NCBI RefSeq assembly: GCF_016808095.1 | Contig: NC_068976.1 | Coordinates: 35,272,371 to 35,336,370 of the forward strand | DNA length: 64,000 bases | From: Vigna angularis | Lineage: Eukaryota > Streptophyta > Magnoliopsida > Fabales > Fabaceae | Reading direction: 5' to 3' | Shown: positions 48,091 to 59,505 of the stretch, in pieces | Numbering within the stretch: position 1 is the first letter of the stretch | Layout of the letters: the number at the start of each line of letters is the position of its first letter | Translations under genes and position numbers: made by a program | Notes under the pieces: generated by a model | The model's database searches: none | What the model saw: the letters and a program-made list of their open reading frames with translations, nothing else | Told to the model about the DNA's origin: nothing

Positions 48091-48885
48091 ATGTTAAAAT
48101 ACAGTTCTGTTGAAACTTATTCAGTCCTTCAAGCTAGCTGCCTTCAACATTGGTTTAAAAACTGGCAAGCACATAGGAGAAACAAATTGACAGCTAGCAC
48201 TTTTGCTGCTGCTATTGGGTTTTGGCGTCGACAAAGGGTCCAGCTGTGGTTAGAGAAGATTGGTGCTATTGAACCTTTCTCTGGAAACCTTGCCACCTGT
48301 TGGAGCAATATCAAAGAGGAGGAAGCACTTGAAAGATACAAACTGATAACTGGAAATACAGTGTTGTTTCCTGAATTTCAGGTATATGATTCACACCCAC
48401 AAGACAGCTGGCTTGCTGCTTCACCAGATGGTGTAATCGACAGTCTAGTGCATGAATTGCCTTCTCGTGGAGTACTGGAGATAAAGTGTCCATATTTCAA
48501 TGGGGACTTAAGTAAAGCTTTCCCCTGGTCTCGAATTCCAATTCACTATATTCCTCAAGCTCAGGGTTTAATGGAGATTCTAGGAAGGGATTGGATGGAT
48601 TTTTATGTTTGGACTCCTAATGGTAGTAGTCTATTCAGGTTACATCGTGATGCTGAGTATTGGGATGTAATGGAAATAGCACTGTATGATTTCTGGTGGA
48701 AGCATGTCCATCCAGCGAGAGAGTTGTATAGTAGTAATGTATTAAGAAGTCCCCTTTTTCAATTAAGAACAGTGAGGCCAGCTCCTAGGCATGAATTATG
48801 TAGAGATATTGTTTATAAAAGCAAACACATTGCTGCTAATTCTAAGTTGTTGATGCGGGAGATACATGGGAAATTGATAAATTGA
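48091..48885 (+). CDS. YqaJ-type (lambda exonuclease-like) nuclease domain protein
   Basis: This is a single coding exon. The first ATG in frame gives 264 residues (MLKYSSVETYSVLQ). The frame is open further upstream to the splice acceptor at 47945, so an N-terminal extension of up to 48 residues from another exon is possible. The fold is that of YqaJ phage recombinase nucleases. Counting from 47965 the residues are E120 (EEEALERYK), D155 (AASPDGVID), E172 and K174 (LEIKCPY) and Q200 (PQAQGLMEI), the full D...ExK metal-dependent nuclease set. It probably cuts or trims DNA ends. The compartment is unknown; with the extension the N-terminus (Arg/Lys/Ser-rich) could target an organelle. Such proteins are widespread in plants but poorly studied. 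Confidence 0.85.
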   Translation: MLKYSSVETYSVLQASCLQHWFKNWQAHRRNKLTASTFAAAIGFWRRQRVQLWLEKIGAIEPFSGNLATCWSNIKEEEALERYKLITGNTVLFPEFQVYDSHPQDSWLAASPDGVIDSLVHELPSRGVLEIKCPYFNGDLSKAFPWSRIPIHYIPQAQGLMEILGRDWMDFYVWTPNGSSLFRLHRDAEYWDVMEIALYDFWWKHVHPARELYSSNVLRSPLFQLRTVRPAPRHELCRDIVYKSKHIAANSKLLMREIHGKLIN

Positions 48886-49931
48886 TGCCTTCAGTTGGTA
48901 TAGGAGAGTCATGAGACGAGTAACAAATTCTTTATTATAGACTACACAATATTTGAGTGGTGAGTGTGAATCAATATTGTTAATGAATAAATTGATGTTA
49001 TTGGAGAAGAATGACATTATTACTTTGTCGTGTTGATTATTAGATGAGATTATTTGAAGCTGGAGAGTGGGTAGAGACAGACTTAAAAGGTTATAGAACT
49101 ATACAAAATTGAGAAATGTGATAGAGTAAGGGTTGTGTTTGACTGCAAGGATGCCTATAGATCTCTTCAAATGTCTCGTGTGTTTGCTCTTGCACCCTCC
49201 CTGTCTTCCTATATTCGTCAGTGTATTAGATCTGTTGGTTCACTTTTCTAATAACAATAAAATCACCTGCTATTTGGAGTTAAATGGTTACAATGGGATA
49301 TATGGAGTTACTTGCTATAAAATTCAGTTTGAGGTTGCAGGTCTTGTTACTTTTCTCTTCCTCTCTTCGATATTACCTTATATTAAGACTCTTCTTCTCA
49401 TAGTCAGCACGACCCAGTAACATAGGTTCCAGCAAGGTGATTTATTAGTTCTGCTGAGCTTGAATTGAAGTTTCAATTGTAATTTTAATCAATTGATTGT
49501 TAACTTGGTTGTCCTAATTGTAATTTGTACAGGATGTTATCTATTAATGTTTTGAAAGGCATAAAGTTGTCTCTTTTATACTAAAAGTGAACTAGTAAAT
49601 ATTTGTAGTCCTTGCAGGTTTCCTGTATGTGTTTGTTAAACTATGTTATGATTTACTATCCAGTGTTTTGAGTGAAAAGGTTCAAATTTTGACCATGCTG
49701 TCTTATGCATTTTCTGAAATAGGTAAAGGGTGCTTTGAATAAAAATCTGGGACTTGAAAGGTACTTAATTACCTTCAAAATTAACAGCTTTTCATAAGTT
49801 TATGAGAAGTTGTTTGTTTTGCTTATTGTTTTTGCTGTTTATGAGCAGTAGTTGATGTGTTTGTGACAAATTTTATGGTGGCTATTATTGCTTATTTATA
49901 TTATGCCTGTAACTACCTTTTGGATTCTCAG
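48886..49931 (+). other. Spacer between YqaJ and SICKLE-like genes
   Basis: This 1-kb AT-rich spacer should hold the YqaJ 3' end and the SICKLE 5' leader intron, which ends TTGGATTCTCAG at 49931. The matching upstream leader exon was not identified. Confidence 0.5.
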
Positions 49932-49936
49932 GTTAC

Positions 49937-51815
49937 ATGGAGGATTCAGAGCAGAGGAAGAAAAGGCTGAGAGAAATGCGCATGCAAGCTGATCATGCTG
50001 ATGTTTCTGGTGCTGTGGAAGGTTCTGCTATGCCCGGTTCTCTCTCAAATCCCTTGATTGAAGCTCCTTTAATTATGCCATCATGGGATAAATCGAATGC
50101 TGCTCCAAGGTTTGACTTTTATACAGATCCGATGAGTGCCTTCTCTTCTAACAAAAGGAACAATACCAGTATCCAGGCTGCACCGGATAGTTTCCCTCCA
50201 AATGTTGGTCCCTCTCCTATGGCACAATATTCATCCCCACATCCAGGTACTGATATGTTCATCAATTACTGTTTACCTGACGTTGGTATCCTTCAATTTG
50301 ATTTGTATAAGTGGCTATGCAGTCAGAGTCTTGTAGATTCATGTAGCAATAAGATAATAAGCCTGATTTATGGTGAATATTATACTACGTCCATCCATAA
50401 TGGAATGAGGACTTTACATTCCGGCAACACCCCTTCCCCTTTGACACCTATTTAGCAAGTAGGCTGATATTTTTACCCTTCAAATGTCGAGTTTTTACAT
50501 TGAATAAGTTTTCAGCACATTATTTCCATCGATTGACAACAATCTACACCGTTTTGAAAATTGACTCAATCAAGAAGGAAATCTAGTCCTCCAAAAGATT
50601 GTTTAAATCATAACAATTTAGCATAAAGGATTTGGTTGAGTCCAATTTGGATCTTTTAAAGGTACAGATTTATATGTTAATTTAAATACTTTTGGGTGAT
50701 TCAGATGACGCAGTCCCAATCTTTCAAGGACTAAAACTTCATGCTACTCTGTAATCTATGAGAAGTTTCCCTGGTCTGTTTTTATATAATAAATTAATAA
50801 TTGTTGAATAAAAAGTATGCAGCATTGCTTTTTGAGTCAGTTCTATATGTTTTCTAGTATTAACTACCTCAAATTTCTCGTGTGCTCTACTATCTAGATT
50901 TACCTTATCTATTCCTCAATGACAATTGTTATTCATTGATTGGATATAACAGAATCAACAAATCCACGGATGACTCTGCCTCCTTTTCAAGTATCAGCAC
51001 CAGCATATGGAAACCTGGATTTTAGTGGACCTAGAGGCCCTGCTCACGATAACTTCCTATTCCATCCATCAAGTGTTGGTAGACATCCATATCCTAGATT
51101 CGAACCATCAGGTGGTCCATTATATAACTCTACACAGGGCATAACTCACCGGGCCAGTTACAGTCCTAATCCTTCTCCAGGATACAGGAATAGTCCTGGG
51201 CCCAGTTACAGTCCCAATCCTTCTCCAGGATACAGCAACAGTCATAGGCCCAGTTACAGTCCCAATCCTTCTCCAGGGTACAGCAACAGTCCTAGGCCCA
51301 GTTACAGTTCCAATCCTTCTCCAGGATACAGCAACAGTCATAGGCCCAGTTACAGTCCCAATCCTTCTCCAGGATACAGCAACAGTCCTAGGCCCAGTTA
51401 CAGTCCCAATCCTTCTCCGGGATACAGGAGCAATCCTAGGCCTGGTCAAGGGCGAGGCAGGGGTGTATGGCACAACCCTGGTAGCTCTGTTTCAGGACGG
51501 GGTAGTGGACGAGGACCTAATTTTCATGGTCATTTGTCCAACGAAAACCCAGGTCCTGGTCCCAATCGATTTTACAAGAGCTCCATGGTTGAAGATCCAT
51601 GGAACCATTTAGAGCCTAAGATATGGGAAGCAATTGATGGTTCTTTACATTCTTCACGAATACCTGAGAAAGTAAAACCCTGGATTTCAAAATCAAAGAG
51701 TACAATAGGAGAGGGATCATCTGCTGCATCTGTCAAGTTCCGTTCTGAACCAAGCCTTGCTGAGTACTTGGCCACTGCATTCAATGAAGCTGCCAACGAT
51801 GCAGAAAATGTATGA
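49937..51815 (+). CDS. SIC: SICKLE-like proline-rich protein (miRNA biogenesis and splicing factor)
   Basis: There are two coding exons, 49937-50246 and 50953-51815. Donor CCAG/GTACTG and acceptor ATATAACAG/AA join in frame (HPG becoming HPE-STNPRM) to give 390 residues. The N-terminus (MEDSEQRKKRLREMRMQADH, then LSNPL and RFDFYTDPMSAFSS) and the C-terminus (RFYKSSMVEDPWNHLEP, PSLAEYLA) match Arabidopsis SICKLE, a nuclear proline-rich protein needed for normal miRNA levels and for intron lariat RNA turnover and splicing. The middle has six tandem 16-residue units (172-267) and an RG-rich stretch (269-291, GQGRGRGVW, SGRGSGRG). A leader intron ends 5 bp before the ATG. The intron-retained reading of exon 1 (172 residues) is unlikely to be the main product. 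Confidence 0.88.
51156..51443 (+). repeat. In-frame 48-bp repeat in the SICKLE-like gene (six units)
   Basis: Six tandem copies encode SYSPNPSPGYSNSPRP with small changes (SHRP, SSNPS, RNSPGP, RSNPRP). The third and fifth units, and the second and fourth, are most alike, suggesting duplication as a 96-bp pair. Confidence 0.92.
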
Positions 51816-53266
51816 TGACAGCTGCTCATTACATGAAGGGCCCATCATGACGTTACAGAGAGGAATGAATTTCCAGCCAGTGAAAAAAGCAAATAAATTT
51901 CAAGTCACTTCATAGATTAATGCCAAGGAGGTACTATTTGTACTAAAACACAAGAAAATTTTTGGGATGTGTTCTGTACTTCGCACGGTTTGATATGTTG
52001 GCGTCCAATTAATTGTGTACTATCTAAAGTTGTACCGGTCCAGATAAAAAGTCCATTAATTTGTCTAGAAAGTATAAACTGCAAAATTATAATCACATGT
52101 GGAGCGCTGGTACCTGGTGAAATTACGATCAAATGCTTTATCTCAAGTGACATGTGCATGCCTATACTGTGATGCAGTGAGCATTTAATGGACTGCTAAT
52201 ATGAAAGTGTTTTTCTAATTAGACTTACACCCACTAACATCACATTTTTGTCTTTCACATTTTTTACCGCTTTTAATCTTGTTTGTATTACTACTACAAA
52301 GTATTGTCATTTGGGCAAGCTGGAATACACACTTGTAAATTTCATTTATTATGATATCATTATTAGGAATATGACTATTTTAAAAAGTTGTTAGGATAGA
52401 TATCATTTATAAGAGTGTTTGTAAAATTTAAAATAATTAAAATGAAAAATAAGAGCTAAAGTAGAATTTAGATAGGTTAAAAAACAATGCTTCTTTCGTT
52501 ATCTTTTATGAAAATACAATTTTTACCACCCTTCACTACCGGAACAAAAGAAAAGCAAATCATATTCTAATGACTTATCTGTGAGTGAACAAATTCGAAG
52601 AATACCAAACAAAAATGGAAACACTCTAGTCGCAAACTCATATCATCGTAAATGAACTTTTAATGATAAGTAAACACATTTTTGTTTATCTTTATGTTCC
52701 CTCACTATAATTTTCCCTTCTTTTTTTTTTCATTGCATTATCAAGTCTTTTTCGCTTAGATTAATAGGGATTGTGTGGGTAAACCATGACAGTATATACG
52801 AATTCCTTTGATTATGAATTTTGTTTTTCCAGAATTTTTATATTTAGCATAAATTGTGTTACAATCATTTAAAATTATACTGAGGTTGACTTTTGACTAT
52901 CTTCTGAAGTTGCTTCCAACCGAACTCCAATCCAACGTTGCGTAGAATGTGAATTAAATTTAAAAAACATAGCCTAAGTGATTTCATATTGTTAGATAAG
53001 TAATAAAGTGTGAGGAGAAATCTAAGGTAGAGCGCATAAGTGGGGATATGTGATATAATCCAACAATCACTCCACTGACCAGTAAGTACATAATGGAAAG
53101 TAAATGGTATAAAAGAGCATAAACTACTTCCTGAAGGAAGAAGAAATGAAGAGTTGAAAAAACGTGATATCCATGGACTGTCCCTGTAACTCCCACAAAG
53201 TGTTACAAAGTTTCTATGGGTGGAGTCAGAAAAACAAGTATTTAGTGTTGTAGAAGGCATCCATCC
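51816..53266. other. Convergent intergenic region (3' ends of SICKLE-like and VIN3-like genes)
   Basis: It holds the 3' untranslated regions of two convergent genes and AT-rich spacer. Frames here lack conserved features. Confidence 0.6.
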
Positions 53267-56200
53267 TCACAAGGGTTTTTGCTCGCAACATATTTCATCG
53301 CTGAAAGTGTGTATGAGCTGGTCTGCTAAGCTTGCTGGGTCGTCGATCAATGCATCAACAAAAGCACTAACCACCCTTCTCTCCTGTTGAGTAGCCTTAA
53401 GGCTGAACCAAGTCAGAAATCTCACTCTGAATATTTCATCTATGTGCCCTAGATGCTCCAACCATTTCACCACCCTCACCGAATACTCGTAGTCATTTTC
53501 CTTCGACCGCTTTCTACCATTCAAACCAGGAATTTGCCTCATCTCGTAGGATTTACAAGGTGTCGAAGGTGAAACTGCAGCAGCAAGATTTTTATATGCA
53601 AAAGGCTCTAAACACTGAGGCTTCGACAGGAACTCTTCAAACCTTCCTCTGATGTTCAAACTCATGGGTTTCCCAGGTTGTTGTCGAGATGATAACTTCA
53701 TGTCGGAGTTGGCAGACTCTGTGGGATGATGAGTTTCAGCAGTTATATGATCCTGACCACACATTTCCACTCTAAAACGATTTCCCCCACAACTTATTCC
53801 TTTTCCAGAATTGGTGGGCTCACACTGGGTCACCCATTTAGCCTCTGCAGCACCCAAAATCCCTGTGCTGCTGAACAGAGAAGCCTTGCAAAAGTACTCA
53901 GTTGAAGGGTGCAGGTTTTCTAATTTGAATCTTTTCTCCGGCCTCAAGACGATGAAGGTGGGTTGTTCAGGGTAGTCTGTAGTTGATACTCTGTGCCAAA
54001 GCCTGCAGCCTAGAAAGTTCTTTAAAAGTTTGTCATTGTACTCCAGCACGATAACCACTGAAGTAGGAAGACACTCTTCAAAACGAATTGAACATGCTGC
54101 CGAATAAAGTCACCAGAAAAGTCATATCAGTACGGGTAATTAAAGCAAAATTTACTGATGCAAAAACAACACTGTTTAATGGTTCAATTGATTTACTTTA
54201 TTTGATCTCTCATGTTGTCATATCATATAATCATTTAGAAGAAATGCAATTTCATATTCTCAATCATTGTCTATCATGGAATGAGACTTGCCATTGCCAA
54301 TGTCTAAACCATTTAAGTCTTCTCCATATTGAAGAAAAACTGAAAAAGTAAAATTATTTAGTTCTTTCCTTTATTCCTCCATATTGAGAATAGTCATACT
54401 TGGAATTATTCTGGATCCAAAATTTCAAGACTACTGTATTTTATCATGAAAATCAAGATAAGTTCTGGTTCTGCCTGCCATTTGTTCAATAAAATGACCA
54501 TTGAAAAAATAATAAAAAGCTTACTTGGTGCATCTTTCTTTTCCACAGAAACAGAGAAAAGGTCAGAAAACTTTGAATCAAAACATTCAATTGCAGCTGA
54601 GCACAATCTCTGAACCTCAGCACCACATGAAAGCCGGCTTACAATTCCACGAGTCATCCTCGCATATACATGATCGAGTGATCCCACTTCATTCTCCAGT
54701 AATTTGAGAGCAGTTTCTACAATCTTTTGCAGTTCCTTGTACATTTCTGTTCCTACAAGAATTCTGTGAGCCAGGGATATTCGCAAAGACAGTATATCCA
54801 TTCTTCTTGCTTCTTTGGCAACCAATAATTGCTTTCTCCATGTCCTGTAAAATCCAAACATCCATTCCAAAAAACAAAATAAAATAAAAACTGTAGCTTA
54901 TATGAGCCACCTTACACTGCAACAGACCACTAATATGACTCTTTGTAATAACACCTCTTTTGTTAATAAGTTATCCCATTAACATGTGAACAGGTGACAA
55001 TTTATTAATAGGGTTTATAAAATTACGAATGAATGTATGTATGTAATTATCTATGCATATTTTACTTTTGCATGCTGATAAAGAAAAAGTATATAACCAA
55101 CTTACTTCATCAGTTCATTACTTTTTCCACAAGAAACACAACAGAAGGCTCCATCTAACTTAATACCACAACTACCCTTCAAATTGCCAGACATTTGACT
55201 ACTCAAAGCACATTGCAAATGACAGGACATTCCACATGACTCCTCATTGGGAAGATCAGAGCTGCAAGTCAACCACAAACTTGGATCCTTGTTATCATCA
55301 TAGCAATGACATATGCAACAAGAACATCTCTTGCAAAAAGAGTCGTCTGGATTCAATGTAGCTTTGCATGCGACATTTTGACACAAAAAGGTTTTCACTA
55401 CTTCCTCTTTAATGTTCTCTAGAGGTGCATGGTGTAAATCCTCAGATGCAGGTTTCTTTTTCCTTTTAGATCCAATGCAACTTCTGGTAGGAGCTGGCAT
55501 ATTTCCGGTTACGTGCAAGTTCGAGTTCTTAGAAATTATCTTCAAAAGATGTTCTATCATTTGACTCTTGGTATAGCCTGTATACTTCCTCTCTTTGCCT
55601 AATTCAGCACAGATTATTTCTAGAAGTTCCCTGCGTGTAAATGTCTGAAGCATAGTAGAGGCATCTTTTGACTGTCGTGCAATCTCATGGACTAGTCTTT
55701 GCTTTTCCGGCAAACTCAGCACACCCCATTTTGCAGGGTCAAGAAGAAAACCTGTAGAGAAACACAACATTGTTAGCTTGAACTTCATTACGTGTCTAAA
55801 GTGCTGATAAATGATGTTCAACACGACTTATATGGAAATATAGTTAACAAATTTACAATATGCATGACTGTCCTCTTGTGAATTAAACACTATATTTATC
55901 ATCTGCCAAAAATATATAATACGTTTACAAAAAGAAAAGACTAAAATAACACATGCAGAAGGTGCAATCCAGAAAAGAAATAAACCGTTATATACTGTGT
56001 TTAACATATAGTTTTCCAAACCAAACATTAATTCAAAATAATGCAACAATAACAACCTGCCAGTAGTTGAGCCATTATCACTATGCATTCTGAATATTAA
56101 AAAACTGAGTTCTCATTTGCATTAACCTCTAATACAGTTCGTACACTTCAATTCCAAATACATTATTATTATTAATATTATTATGAACTTAACAGCGCAT

Positions 56201-57207
56201 GCAGCTAAACACACTTCCATTTCCCATTCCTAATTTGTTAATGTGATGAAGGGGGCGCCATCACAGGTGGCAGGCATAAAAACGAACAACATTTAGCCTT
56301 TAGAAGTGAAGGAGGTGCCACAAGAGTCTAATCCTCACAGAAAGGGAACAAGAGAATAACAGTCAGAAATTAATTAACCATATTTCTATGGTCTACTTTT
56401 TCTAAAAAAAAAAAGGCTTGTTGAAAATAAAAGATTGAAACAACTCAAGACAACCCTATATCAACTGCATTAACATTTTATCGATCAAAATTACAAAGTT
56501 CCAAAATCGTCAAGTAGTATCACTTAAACTTGAAACTAGCAACCACACGATTCACTGGAGAAATTGATAATCCTAATCCATGCATCAGAGAGATTCACTA
56601 GAGGCACAACCTGGGACATGCATATGTAGATACTGAATAGAGATGTCTCAACCTAGAGAGAAAAATCTGGATGATACACTTGCACAACCACCTACGGGAT
56701 TTCAGGGATTTATCCAAATATGTTAAACCTTAATTTCTTCGTAACTACATAACCCAGAACCGCTTATGAGGGAAAACATTAAAAAAAACCGAGGAAAGTG
56801 GAAAAAAATTTAATTTTTATATAACTGGTCAAGTATGGCCTCAAAGAAAAACCATTTGCCTTTACAAATTTCCCATTTTTCCAACAGTTGTGTGATGAAA
56901 ACAGGTATGTAAAAGCACCCAACTGCACAAACCATCAAAGCAATAATGCAAATGACGAAAACTGAAACTTTCATAACCTACATTGTGAACTGAAGAACAC
57001 CCACGATTTATTTAAGGTAGATACAACAGAAAAGAAAGTAAAAAACGTGAAAGTTCATGGTTTTTTATTTTTTATTTTACATGATAAAAAAACGTAAAAC
57101 CCCAGATAGTGAAACAGCAAGAGAGAGAAAGTGATGAGAGAAAAGTGACCTGAATAAGCGGTGTTGGTGCCCAGAAAAGCAGAACCCTTGGTCTCTTCTT
57201 CGTTCAT
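53267..57207 (-). CDS. VIN3-like (VEL family) PHD-finger protein, Polycomb accessory factor
   Basis: Four coding exons on the minus strand: 57207-57150, 55751-55106, 54844-54525 and 54096-53267. All junctions have GT/AG sites and the frame closes at 617 residues, the size of VIN3/VRN5 proteins. The N-terminal VEL region has FLLDPAKWGVLSLPEKQRLV and AELGKERKYTGYTKSQMIEH. An atypical PHD finger spans about 143-230 (CQNVAC, CKRCSCCICHCYDDNKDPSL, CHLQC). A helical extension (236-341, TWRKQLLVAKEARR) follows. A fibronectin III domain covers about 343-435. The C-terminal VID polymerisation domain (542-617) has VVKWLEHLGHIDEIFRVRFL. The family assists PRC2 in H3K27 methylation, for example at FLC during vernalization. 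Exon 3 is joined to exon 4 by inference from phase (DAP-T-CSIRFEE). I cannot say firmly which paralogue it is; VRN5/VIL1 is a guess. Confidence 0.92.
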
Positions 57208-58544
57208 GATTCTCCACACACAAGAATTTGCAGTTTTATCTGAGAGTGAGTAGCGGCATTGCTGATCTATTGATATTGGTGGGAGAGAGAAAGAGAGTGA
57301 GAGAAAAAGATAGAAGGAGTGGCATGTAATTGAGCATTCAATGCTAGGATACAAAATTTATGCTGTGACGAGTGATTTGGTATAACGTAATTCCCGAAAA
57401 GGGAAACTCGGAAACAAAAGTGCCAAATAATCAAATAATAAAAGGCTTTTTGGTTGATTAGGGTTGATACAAGTAATTAATTAACATATTATTTTTATAA
57501 GAAAGGTTTTATTGTCTAATATCATATCACTAAAATCTCATTTCATATACACTTCTTCTTATTAATAAATTCAGCAACTTTTTAGATAAAATCATTTACT
57601 GTTTAAACCTCTAAATTAATCTTCTTTAGGTCAACTTTTAATGATCATGGTGGGTTTTTCTCAACATTCAATATATATTTATATTTAGAAAGATAAAATA
57701 GTTTATGTTTATATATTTAATCCATTTTGGTGAATATAAAAAATAATTTTAGAACCATAAAACTTTTCTATAAATATAATATAAATGATTGGAACTTCTA
57801 ATAATCCAATAGTTGGATTAGAAAAATACACTTTATAAAAAAATATTGAATGTGTCATGTAACTTATGTTATCAATAAATATGTTTATGATCATTTTCAT
57901 TTTATAACAAAAATGATAAAACTAAATTAAATTAATTATACAACACTTTAATATTTTAATAATGAGTTTAAGTTTTTTTTTCTCAAATATAGTTTAGTGA
58001 CAAACAATTTTTATTTTAATATCTATATTAGTATTGTTCTTGAAGACTAATTAATAACATGAAATATTTACGTGAAAAATCAATACAAATATATGAACAT
58101 GCAACATAATCTATTATATTTAAGTATTTTATAATTCTTTTATTATAAAAATAAATAATAAATAAAATTATTAATAAGAAGTAGAATTATCTTCTTTTTA
58201 CTTATTTTCATCCCATTCAAACAAAGTCACCTATTATATTTTCTTTCTTTTTCTTTTCGTTTTTACTCCCTTATATCATCCAAACAAAGACAAATAGTAA
58301 TTTCTAATAAAATAAATTGAAGTTACATTGATATTATATAATAAAATTATATTTATTAAACTATATATTATAAATTTCTTAGAATTTTCAACTTAATTAA
58401 ATATATAGAGTGTTAGTTTTGGGTATATATTTATATTGAATACTTTCTCTCAATAGTTAGAAAGAAATAAAAAATGAGAAAGAAAAGGTAATTATTTAAA
58501 AAATAAGAAAAAATATTTATTAATATTAATATTGTTATTATAGT
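57208..58544. other. VIN3-like 5' leader/promoter and AT-rich intergenic sequence
   Basis: About 57208-57350 (purine-rich GAGAGAGAAAGAGAGTGAG on the plus strand) is likely 5' untranslated leader with a CT-rich tract on the gene strand. Beyond 57400 the DNA is AT-rich with no recognised feature. Confidence 0.45.
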
Positions 58545-59505
58545 ACTCCAAGCTTATCCCGGTACCTGAAGACTAGTATCTTGCCTATTATGAAACCTAT
58601 TAGTGACTGCGTACGACCCACTTGTATTACGGATAATATTTTATTCCAACACATCTCTGGCCTATTTCATCTAGAAACACACAGGAAAACTTATTAGACC
58701 ACAACTCAAGACTAGATGTCTTTACGCCTTAAGTCAGTTAAGCAAGATAAGTGATTAGTTCATCCCAAGATCAAGCACAAATCAACTAACCACTTTAAAT
58801 CAAATGAAAACTGCATAAATGAAAGTGTCACCAAATACAAGAGAGTTTGAATCTATTATATCATGTTTCAACACATTAAGATTTAGCTTCTCATAAAGAT
58901 AGAAAGAATTACAGGCAAGGAGGAAAATATCTCCTAATCCTTTAAGGATGTATCTTTGAAGTATAAGGACTATGTGAGAGACTTATTAGAGTCTCTCTCT
59001 AAAATCAACTTGAGAGGGCTGAGACCGAAGTCTAGTTCTCTCTTCTGGATCTTTCTACTTCTCTTCAAAATATGTCCAATGTGCTTGTATTTATGGACTT
59101 TCGCAGCACGACTCAAGCAGTGGCTCAGGGCTCCAGCGTTGAGGTTTCCTCCCTTGGTAGGTTTCCTTTATGGCTCAAGTTATGAAGATCTGGACTTGAG
59201 CTACTTGAGGTTGTTTAATAATTAAGAACTCTCCCATGACTCAAGCCTTAGTTGATGGCTTAAGAAAACCTTTCTTGGTGGTTGTGGCTCAAGCCCTCAG
59301 GTGGCGCTCCAATCGTGGCAAGTCAGATTCTTCCAAAATAAATGCAAATATTCTTCTTTTCATCAAAATGCATATTTAACTCCTTGCATTCATGTGTTTC
59401 TACAAAACAAGTAAAATTGGGGTAATTATCACAATTTTTATGCATAATCAAAACAAGATAAGTGCTAATTAAGCATTGAAATTCACTAATATCAAGCCCT
59501 TATCA
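58545..59505 (-). repeat. LTR fragment (gypsy-like)
   Basis: On the minus strand it starts TGATAAGGGCTTGATATTAG at 59505, the TGATRA form shared by the Athila-like LTRs in this window. It holds a GGGGTAATTAT-like block and GC-richer leader text with GGCTCAAGCC repeats. The far end (about 58545) and target duplication are not clear. Confidence 0.45.

Noticed and set aside
48796..49017. Minus-strand frame overlapping the end of the YqaJ gene
   Set aside because: It is antisense to a conserved gene and has no recognisable domain.
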